DNA from: an uncultured Oscillospiraceae bacterium
Lineage (GTDB): Bacteria > Bacillota_A > Clostridia > Oscillospirales > Oscillospiraceae
Direction of reading: 5' to 3'
NCBI GenBank assembly: GCA_900762245.1
Contig: CAAFFR010000177.1
Coordinates: 1 to 16,841 of the forward strand
Length of the DNA: 16,841 nucleotides
The translations under genes were made by a program, and so were the position numbers. Of this stretch, positions 11,475 through 16,841 are shown in pieces. Every line of letters begins with the position of its first letter. The stretch's first letter is position 1. Below the pieces are notes generated by a model. That model did no database searches, was not told the origin of the DNA, and was given only the letters and a program-made list of their open reading frames with translations.

Positions 11475-11586
11475 AGAGGAATCTTCGCCTTTTTTATTGT
11501 GCTCCGCATCAGAGGACTATCTGCACAAAAACAGCCTTTCTGTTTTGTCACTAACGCTGAGTTTTGATTGCGAATCTATCAGAACA

Positions 11587-11615
11587 TTGACCTTTCCCGG
11601 AAAAAACACTATACT
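11587..11615 (+). promoter_or_regulatory. SigmaA-type promoter for malQ
   Basis: TTGACC at 11587-11592, 17-base spacer, TATACT at 11610-11615, followed by a T-run and a leader of about 35 bases to the malQ ATG. Sequence from the old terminator T-run (11490) to this promoter holds nothing else I can identify. Confidence 0.8.
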
Positions 11616-11657
11616 TTTTTTGATACGTACACTATATAAATAAGGAGTGTTTCATTT

Positions 11658-13202
11658 ATGAAGCGTTACGCAGGTGTTCTTCTGTCCGTCACCAGTCTGC
11701 CCAGCAAGTACGGCATCGGCTGTTTTGATCAGGCGGCTTACGATTTTGTGGACTGGCTGGTAAAGGCCGGTCAAAAATACTGGCAGATTCTGCCTCTGGG
11801 TGCCACCTCCCACGGCGGCAGCGACGATTCCCCCTATCAGGCTTACTCCGCCTTCGCCGGCAACCCCTACCTGATCTCTCTGGAAGACCTCATCGACGAG
11901 GGCGTGCTGACGGAAGAAGAGTGCGAGGCTGTGGACTTCGGCACCGACCCCGCCAAGGTGGACTATGACAAGCTCCACGAAAACCGCCTTGCCCTGCTGC
12001 ACTTAGCTTACGAGCGCAGCAACATCAGCCGGAATCCCGATTTCCAGGCTTTCTGCAGCGATAACCACTGGTGGCTCAATGACTACGCCCTGTTCATGGC
12101 CCTGAAGGCCTTCTTCAAGGAGGTTCCCTTCCGTGCCTGGCCCGAGGATATCCGGATGCACTGGGGCTTCGCCCTGGATTACTACAACCGGGAACTGTAT
12201 TTCGATGTGGAATTCCAGAAGTATCTGCAGTTCAAGTTTGATCAGCAATGGACCAGGCTGAAAAAGTATGCCAACGAGAACCACATCAAGATCGTAGGCG
12301 ATATTCCCATCTACGTTTCTCCCGACGGTGCCGACGTTTGGGCACATCCCGAGCTGTTCCAGCTGGATGAGAAGAACGAAAGCTCCTCCATCGCCGGCTG
12401 TCCCCCCGATGCCTTTGCCGAGGACGGTCAGGTCTGGGGCAACCCCCTGTACCGCTGGGATTTCCACAAGGCCACCGGCTACGAGTGGTGGGTCACCCGT
12501 ATGTGGCACAGCTTCAAGCTCTATGACGTGGTCCGCATTGACCATTTCCGGGGCTTCGACGAATATTTTTCCATCCCCGCCGATAAGGCCAGCGCCAAGT
12601 ACGGCCACTGGGAAAAGGGCCCCGGCATGGACCTGTTCAACACCATCCGCCGCCGCTTGGGCGACGTGGAAGTCATTGCGGAAGACCTGGGCCTCATGAC
12701 CGAGGGTGTCCGTCAGCTGGTGAAAGACAGCGGCTACCCCAACATGAAGGTGCTGCAGTTCGCTGTGGATCCTGCCGACATTGCCCTGTCCAACGACTAC
12801 TGGCCCCAGAACTACAACCGCAACTGTGTCGTTTACACCGGCACCCATGACAACGAGACTCTGGCAGGCTGGTACGCCGGTCTGAGCAAGGAAGCCAAGG
12901 CACAGCTGCGGGCTTATCTGGGCAATTACGACATTGCCGAAAAGCGGATGTACAAGGCTGCCATCAACTGCGCCATGACCTCCGTTGCCAAGGACTGCAT
13001 CATCCCCATTCAGGACCATCTGGGTCTGCCCAACACCTGCCGCATGAACCAGCCCGGCACCGTGGGTTTCAACTGGCGCTGGCGTCTGATTCCCGGTCAG
13101 GTCACCGGGGAGCTGGCTGAGGAGATCAAGGCCATGACCATCCGGGCCAACCGCGGCAACTGGGATGCCATTAACGCTGATAAGGTGGAAGAAACGGAAT
13201 AA
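11658..13202 (+). CDS. malQ: 4-alpha-glucanotransferase (amylomaltase, GH77)
   Basis: MalQ transfers glucan segments between maltodextrins in the cytoplasm, releasing glucose and making longer chains for phosphorylase. The 514-residue protein has the full GH77 set: LPLGATSHGGSDDSPYQAYSAFAGNPYLI (45-73), GDIPIYVSPDGADVWAHPELF (214-234), VRIDHFRGF with nucleophile Asp295, VIAEDLG with acid/base Glu342, and GTHDNET with the third acid Asp398. The length matches the compact bacterial amylomaltase form without extra N-terminal domains. AAGGAG lies about ten bases before the ATG, and a good promoter is at 11587-11615. It is followed by a lipoprotein alpha-amylase, with a family A repeat between, suggesting joint use of starch or glycogen fragments. 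No lacI/malR-type gene is adjacent. Confidence 0.96.
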   Translation: MKRYAGVLLSVTSLPSKYGIGCFDQAAYDFVDWLVKAGQKYWQILPLGATSHGGSDDSPYQAYSAFAGNPYLISLEDLIDEGVLTEEECEAVDFGTDPAKVDYDKLHENRLALLHLAYERSNISRNPDFQAFCSDNHWWLNDYALFMALKAFFKEVPFRAWPEDIRMHWGFALDYYNRELYFDVEFQKYLQFKFDQQWTRLKKYANENHIKIVGDIPIYVSPDGADVWAHPELFQLDEKNESSSIAGCPPDAFAEDGQVWGNPLYRWDFHKATGYEWWVTRMWHSFKLYDVVRIDHFRGFDEYFSIPADKASAKYGHWEKGPGMDLFNTIRRRLGDVEVIAEDLGLMTEGVRQLVKDSGYPNMKVLQFAVDPADIALSNDYWPQNYNRNCVVYTGTHDNETLAGWYAGLSKEAKAQLRAYLGNYDIAEKRMYKAAINCAMTSVAKDCIIPIQDHLGLPNTCRMNQPGTVGFNWRWRLIPGQVTGELAEEIKAMTIRANRGNWDAINADKVEETE

Positions 13203-13216
13203 GCATATCAGGAAGA

Positions 13217-13346
13217 CCTCGCCTCCCTCAGAGAGGGAGGTGGCAAAAATCTTTGATTTTTGCCGGAGGGAGTGTGCTTCCTATTCCAGGACACTCCCCC
13301 AGTCACGGCTTACGCCGTGCCAGCCCCCTCAGGGAGGGGGCCGGGA
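13217..13346. repeat. Family A structured repeat, copy 4
   Basis: Outer arms CCTCCCTCAGAGAGGGAGG and CCCCCTCAGGGAGGGGG. The left hairpin is a perfect GGCAAAAATC-TTT-GATTTTTGCC and the right hairpin CACGGC-TTAC-GCCGTG; the inner stem is GAGGGAGTGT with ACACTCCCCC broken by a different loop. It lies between malQ and the amylase gene and ends 30 bases before the amylase ATG, so it would be in the mRNA if the two are co-transcribed. Open frames that run through it into the amylase gene are not coding. Confidence 0.9.
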
Positions 13347-13376
13347 GGCTTTCTCATAACAGAAAGGTTGACCCAT

Positions 13377-14981
13377 ATGAAAAGAAGACTTCTGGCTGTC
13401 CTTCTGGCCCTTTTGCTGCTGTCGGGCTGTGCACCGGCACCGAAGCTGACCAAAACCGAGGCGGCGCTTGCCGAAATCAGCAAGCTGGGCACCAGTCCCG
13501 ATGACAACTACCGGACCTGGTACGAAATTTTCGTCTATTCCTTCTGCGACTCTGACGGCGACGGCATTGGTGACCTGCAGGGTGTCATTTCCAAGCTGGA
13601 TTACCTGCAGGAGCTGGGGATTAACGGCATCTGGCTCATGCCCATCCATCCCAGCCGGTCCTACCACAAGTACGATGTGTCCAATTACTATGCCATCGAC
13701 CCCGCCTACGGTTCTCTGGATGATTTCCGGGAACTGCTGGCAGAATGCGAAAAGCGGGACATCCACCTCATCATGGACCTGGTTCTGAACCATACCGGCA
13801 GCGACCACCACTGGTTCACTGCCGCCTGCGACTATCTGCGCGCCCTGCCCGAGGGAAAGGAACCGAGCTCCGAAGAATGCCCCTATCTGGATTATTACTA
13901 CTTCTCCCGGGAGCAGGAGGCCACCTGGTACTATCCGGTCACCGGAACCGGCTGGTATTATGAGGGAAAATTCTCCCCGGATATGCCGGACCTGCGGCTG
14001 GAAAACGGTCTGGTACGGCAGGAGATCGATGCCATCATGGCCTATTGGCTGGGCATGGGTGTGGCCGGCTTCCGCTTAGATGCCGCCAAGGAGTTCTACT
14101 CCGGCAACACCCCCATGAACGTGGAGGTTCTGTCCTGGATTCAGGAGGCTGTCACAGCCTACAGGGAAGACGCCTATCTGGTGGCAGAGGTCTGGGACGG
14201 CTTCGGCGCGGTGACGGACTACTACACCAGCGGCATCACCAGTCTCTTCGACTTCCCCTTCGGCAGTTCCGGCGGCAAGATCGTCACCATCCTCCGCAAT
14301 GCCGGCAATGACAGCCAGATCCCCACTTATGCCCAGGCTCTGGAAAAGGCAGACACCGCCTACTCCGGCTCCAATCCCAACTACATCGACGCACCCTTCC
14401 TCAGCAATCACGACGTGGGCCGCATTGCGGGCTTTGTCTCCCGGGATGAACAGAAAACCAAGCTGGCAGGTGCCATGAACCTGTTTATGTCCGGCAGCGC
14501 CTTCATTTACTACGGCGAGGAGATCGGCATGCTGGGCGGCGACAACGATCCCTCCAAGCGGGCACCCATGTACTGGAACGCGGAGCGAAACAACGGCACC
14601 ACCAATCCGCCCCCGGACTGCAAGCTTCCCGAAAGCTATCCCTTCGGTTCTCTGGAGGAACAGAAAGGGAATGATCTTTCCATCTACAACTACTACCGTC
14701 AGGCCATCGCCATCCGCAAGGCCCTGCCGGTGATCTCCCACGGCAGGACCACCGAGGAAAAGGAGCTGAACACCGGCTGTGTCAGCGCCTTCCGGAAGGT
14801 CTGGAACGAGGAAGAATGCATCGTCCTCATGAACATCGCCCAGGAAGGTACAGCGGTGGATCTGTCTGCCTATGAAGGCTGGACCCTGGCCGCCTCCCTG
14901 TCCGTCAGCGAGGAAGCCATCGCCATGGAGGGCACTGCCCTGAACCTCCCCGCCTACGGCGTGGCAGTGTTGACCAAGTAA
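13377..14981 (+). CDS. Surface lipoprotein alpha-amylase (GH13)
   Basis: A 534-residue glycoside hydrolase that would cut alpha-1,4-glucans outside the cell. It begins with KRR and a hydrophobic stretch ending in the lipobox LLSGC (14-18), so Cys18 is probably lipidated and the enzyme anchored on the outer face of the membrane. The GH13 barrel follows: IFVYSFCDSDGDGIGD (51-66, with the calcium-loop-like DSDGDGIGD), DLVLNHTGSDHHWF (134-147), GFRLDAAKEF with nucleophile Asp235, VAEVWD with acid/base Glu271 and FLSNHD with Asp346. A beta-rich C-domain ends the protein. I chose the ATG at 13377 because it starts the signal peptide; upstream in-frame sequence is repeat. The ribosome binding site (AAAGG) is weak. 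The subfamily resembles oligo-1,6-glucosidase/neopullulanase-type enzymes, so specificity could be broader than amylase. Confidence 0.92.
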   Translation: MKRRLLAVLLALLLLSGCAPAPKLTKTEAALAEISKLGTSPDDNYRTWYEIFVYSFCDSDGDGIGDLQGVISKLDYLQELGINGIWLMPIHPSRSYHKYDVSNYYAIDPAYGSLDDFRELLAECEKRDIHLIMDLVLNHTGSDHHWFTAACDYLRALPEGKEPSSEECPYLDYYYFSREQEATWYYPVTGTGWYYEGKFSPDMPDLRLENGLVRQEIDAIMAYWLGMGVAGFRLDAAKEFYSGNTPMNVEVLSWIQEAVTAYREDAYLVAEVWDGFGAVTDYYTSGITSLFDFPFGSSGGKIVTILRNAGNDSQIPTYAQALEKADTAYSGSNPNYIDAPFLSNHDVGRIAGFVSRDEQKTKLAGAMNLFMSGSAFIYYGEEIGMLGGDNDPSKRAPMYWNAERNNGTTNPPPDCKLPESYPFGSLEEQKGNDLSIYNYYRQAIAIRKALPVISHGRTTEEKELNTGCVSAFRKVWNEEECIVLMNIAQEGTAVDLSAYEGWTLAASLSVSEEAIAMEGTALNLPAYGVAVLTK

Positions 14982-14994
14982 CTTCATGCAGAAT

Positions 14995-15138
14995 TGTAGG
15001 GTGCGGATATATCCGCACCGGGCAGTTGCCTCTATTGAGCACTTAACCAGTTTCTGCAGCTGACCTCGAGGAAAGATACCATCCAGTCAAACGCTCCGTA
15101 GTCGATACTGCCCGGTGCAGATGTATCTGCACCCTACA
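14995..15138. repeat. Family C palindromic repeat, copy 3
   Basis: The left arm (14995-15026, starting TGTAGGGTGCGGATATATCC) and the reverse complement of the right arm (15107-15138) agree at 29 of 32 bases. Each arm is itself a palindrome (GTGCGGATATATCCGCAC and GTGCAGATGTATCTGCAC), and the arm differences mostly keep that internal pairing. The centre of 80 bp is unrelated to the other copies. It lies directly after the amylase gene. No other terminator was seen there. Confidence 0.88.
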
Positions 15139-15214
15139 TAGGCGGTTTGTGGCGTTTCGGATAAATTGTTCACGAAAATGTTAAATTATCCTCGGAAATT
15201 ATGCAGAAAAACCC

Positions 15215-15243
15215 TTGCATTCCTGGGGAAGCGGTGTTATAAT
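15215..15243 (+). promoter_or_regulatory. SigmaA-type promoter for the rimP-nusA operon
   Basis: TTGCAT at 15215-15220, 17-base spacer, consensus TATAAT at 15238-15243. Transcription would begin near 15250, giving a leader of about 85 bases with a strong hairpin before rimP. Confidence 0.8.
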
Positions 15244-15270
15244 ACTATCGTAAATAGTAAGTAAGTAGGC

Positions 15271-15296
15271 AAAGAGAGGCGCACGCGCCTCTCTTT
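15271..15296 (+). promoter_or_regulatory. Leader hairpin of the rimP-nusA operon (possible attenuator)
   Basis: AAAGAGAGGCGC (15271-15282) and GCGCCTCTCTTT (15285-15296) are perfect reverse complements around AC. The hairpin lies about 20 bases into the predicted transcript and is followed by CTTGTTAGTCTTTT, a broken T-rich stretch. It could act as a weak terminator or a NusA-responsive pause before the operon that encodes NusA itself. It may also be only a stabilising 5' hairpin. The direct repeat GTAAGTAAGTA lies just before it. Confidence 0.55.
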
Positions 15297-15333
15297 CTTG
15301 TTAGTCTTTTGACTTAAGAAAGGAAATGTGCAG

Positions 15334-15786
15334 ATGAAAGTAACCGAAGTGGTTGCAGGCTTTGCCAAGCCCATCGTGGAAGCTCACGGCTGTGAGCTCT
15401 GGGATGTGGAATATGTCCGGGAGGGCAGTGAATACTTCCTGCGGCTGTATCTGGACAAGGAGGGCGGCGTGGACATCAACGACTGCGAAGCCGTCTCCCG
15501 TGCGGTAGACCCCATTCTGGATGAGAAGGACCCCATTCCCGGCTCCTACCATTTCGAGGTCTGCTCTGCCGGTCTGGAGCGGGCGCTGAAGCGGCCCTCT
15601 GATTTTGAGCGTTTCATGGGAAGCGCCATCACCGTCAAGCTCTACCGCCCCCGCAACGGCCTGAAGGAGATCCCCTGTGTCCTTCGCGGCTACGAGGACG
15701 GAAAAGTTACCGTAGAAGCCGGAAAAGAAACCATCACCTTTGAAAAATCCGAAGTCGCACTGGTGCGGCTCCGTGTTGAGTTTTAA
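15334..15786 (+). CDS. rimP: Ribosome maturation factor RimP
   Basis: RimP binds the free 30S subunit and helps its late assembly. The 150-residue protein has the two family domains: an N-terminal alpha/beta domain with CELWDVEYVREG (21-32), YFLRLYLDKEGGVDINDCEAVSRAV (about 36-60) and the SAGLERALKRPSDF motif (about 83-96), and a C-terminal SH3-like barrel (about 100-150) ending in VRLRVEF. The length matches the family. I chose the ATG at 15334 because AAGGA is nine bases upstream; a GTG at 15328 is too close to that site. It is the first gene of the rimP-nusA operon, a near-universal bacterial order, with nusA beginning 16 bases after its stop. The leader hairpin at 15271-15296 may regulate both. 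Confidence 0.95.
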   Translation: MKVTEVVAGFAKPIVEAHGCELWDVEYVREGSEYFLRLYLDKEGGVDINDCEAVSRAVDPILDEKDPIPGSYHFEVCSAGLERALKRPSDFERFMGSAITVKLYRPRNGLKEIPCVLRGYEDGKVTVEAGKETITFEKSEVALVRLRVEF

Positions 15787-15802
15787 TTAGGAGGACAGAC
15801 AA

Positions 15803-16841
15803 ATGGCACCCAGAAAGAATGCCAAGAAGCAGCCCGAAGCACCCCAGGTAAATATCGGTGCAGAGATCTTCGCCAGCCTGCGGGAACTGGAAAAGATCAA
15901 GGGTATCCCTGTTGATTATATGGTAGAGCGCCTGAAGCAGGCCCTCACCAACGCATACCGCAAGGACCGGGAAGACCGCCGGGACGTTCCCGCCGACAAT
16001 GTCGTGGTCAACCTCAGCGAGGAAGGCCTTTCCATGCACGTGGTCAAGACCGTTGTGGACGAGCTGTACGATGTGGCTCTGGAAATTCACATCGACACCG
16101 CCCGCCGCTACAACCCCAACCTGAACGTGGGCGACACCGTGGCCATCCCCGTGGACATCGCCAAGTTCGGCCGCATCGCCGCCCAGACTGCCAAGCAGGT
16201 GGTCATCCAGGGCATCCGCGAGGCAGAGCGGGGTGTGGTTTTCGAATCCTACTCCAACAAGTCTCAGGAGCTGCTGACCGGCACCGTCCTGCGCATCGAT
16301 CCCCACAGCGGCGATATGTTCGTCCGCATCGGCCAGGGCAACGAGCAGTCCGACGCTGTTCTGCGTTCCTCCGAGCAGATCCCCGGTGAGACCTACACCG
16401 AAGGCGATCACATCCGTGTTTACGTTCTGGAAGTCCACAAGGCGAACCGCGGTCCTCTGGTCCATGTGTCCCGTACCCATCCCAACCTGGTCCGCCGCCT
16501 GTTCGAGCTGGAGACCCCCGAAATCGCCGAGGGTCAGGTGGAAGTCCGCAACATCGCCCGCGAAGCCGGTTCCCGCTCCAAGATGGCCGTCCGTGCCACC
16601 ATGGAGGGCATCGATCCCGTGGGTGCCTGTGTCGGTCCCCGGGGCGGCCGTGTCGGCGCTGTCGTGGAAGAGCTCCATGGCGAGAAGATCGACATTGTTG
16701 TCTGGTCCGAGGACCCCTGCGAGTACGTCCGCGCCGCTCTGAGCCCCGCCGATGTGCTGTCCGTCATTCTGGTACCCGGCCAGAAGGCCTGCCGCGTCAT
16801 CGTTCCCGATGACCAGCTGTCCCTGGCCATCGGCAAGGAAG
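15803..16841 (+). CDS. nusA: Transcription termination/antitermination factor NusA, 5' part
   Basis: NusA binds RNA polymerase and RNA and controls pausing, termination and antitermination. The frame is open from the ATG at 15803 to the window edge (346 codons), with the stop beyond it. The visible order is an N-terminal RNAP-binding domain (about 15-150, including YMVERLKQALTNAY), an S1 domain (about 155-225, with ELLTGTVLRID and GPLVHVSRTHPNLV), a first KH domain (about 255-300, with SRSKMAVRA and GACVGPRGGRV), and the start of KH2 near the end (QLSLAIGKE). The start has a strong AGGAGG about nine bases upstream. A basic, Lys/Gln-rich N-terminal extension of about 15 residues (APRKNAKKQ) precedes the usual start. 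Later operon genes (ylxR, infB) would be expected beyond the edge. Confidence 0.96.
   Translation, partial: MAPRKNAKKQPEAPQVNIGAEIFASLRELEKIKGIPVDYMVERLKQALTNAYRKDREDRRDVPADNVVVNLSEEGLSMHVVKTVVDELYDVALEIHIDTARRYNPNLNVGDTVAIPVDIAKFGRIAAQTAKQVVIQGIREAERGVVFESYSNKSQELLTGTVLRIDPHSGDMFVRIGQGNEQSDAVLRSSEQIPGETYTEGDHIRVYVLEVHKANRGPLVHVSRTHPNLVRRLFELETPEIAEGQVEVRNIAREAGSRSKMAVRATMEGIDPVGACVGPRGGRVGAVVEELHGEKIDIVVWSEDPCEYVRAALSPADVLSVILVPGQKACRVIVPDDQLSLAIGKE

Larger units (their letters stand above)
11311..11495 (+). terminator. Intrinsic terminator of the DUF89 unit, interrupted by an inserted element
   Basis: Remove 11326-11474 and one copy of the flanking 10-bp repeat AGAGGAATCT, and the remaining sequence reads GGCGGAGA-GGAA-TCTTCGCC followed by TTTTTT. 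That is an 8-bp stem (one G-T pair) with a GGAA tetraloop and a T-run, about 11 bases after the DUF89 stop. In the present sequence the left arm (11311-11318) and right arm (about 11482-11489) are over 160 bases apart, so the terminator is either broken or works only if the insert folds away. Confidence 0.75.

Noticed and set aside
12003..13019. Long open frame antisense to malQ
   Set aside because: Fully inside the identified malQ gene on the opposite strand, with no plausible family and no ribosome binding site; a GC-rich shadow. The same applies to antisense frames at 10289-11368, 14076-14987 and 15734-16678.
13260..13376. N-terminal extension of the amylase
   Set aside because: It translates family A copy 4. 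Starting there would bury the signal peptide and lipobox.

Overview
This window (GC-rich, roughly 58-60 %) looks like the chromosome of a spore-forming, anaerobic gut Clostridium-type bacterium, most likely in the Oscillospirales (Oscillospiraceae/Ruminococcaceae). The basis is the yabP-yabQ-divIC-yabR sporulation/division block in the same order as in Bacillus, strong Firmicutes Shine-Dalgarno sites, sigmaA-type promoters, and many intergenic repeats of the type I associate with gut Oscillospirales. No phage, plasmid, CRISPR, tRNA or rRNA sequence was recognised.

Layout. 1-41 (-): first codons of a TatD-type hydrolase. 197-1206 (-): a two-gene operon, a DUF308/HdeD-like membrane protein followed by a short 4'-phosphopantetheinyl transferase, with a textbook promoter at 1230-1258. 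1507-3075 (+): yabP, yabQ, divIC and an S1-domain protein (yabR), ending at an intrinsic terminator. 3273-4538 (+): a FabG-like short-chain dehydrogenase and rpiB, ending at a terminator. 4727-5986 (-) and 6196-7056 (+): a DAACS-type symporter and an AraC-family regulator, divergently transcribed from a short shared control region. 7065-7598 (-): a nicotinamidase/isochorismatase-type hydrolase. 7754-9792 (+): murI, udk and a HAD phosphatase. 9986-11299 (+): a YhcH/NanQ-like sugar protein and a DUF89 phosphatase. 11658-14981 (+): malQ and a lipoprotein alpha-amylase. 15334 to the end (+): rimP and the start of nusA.

Functionally this is mostly core genome: spore formation and cell division, peptidoglycan precursor supply (D-glutamate), pyrimidine salvage, ribosome maturation and transcription control, and a starch/maltodextrin pair. 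In that pair a surface-anchored amylase would cut glucan outside the cell and MalQ would process imported maltodextrin inside.

The unusual part is between the genes. Most non-coding gaps over about 120 bp hold a structured palindromic element, and at least three families are present. Family A (about 125-130 bp, four copies plus one diverged copy) has internal hairpin arms whose sequences differ between copies while the pairing is kept. Family B (about 85 bp) has TGTCATTGCGA...TCGCAATGACA ends. Family C (105-145 bp) has TGTAGGG...CCCTACA ends. One family C unit is nested in a 149-bp element with its own inverted repeats. That element has inserted into an intrinsic terminator behind the DUF89 gene, leaving a 10-bp target duplication. 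Another family C unit supplies the stop codon of the phosphopantetheinyl transferase. I see no defence system or biosynthetic cluster. The best candidates for undescribed biology are these structured repeats and the symporter/AraC control region.
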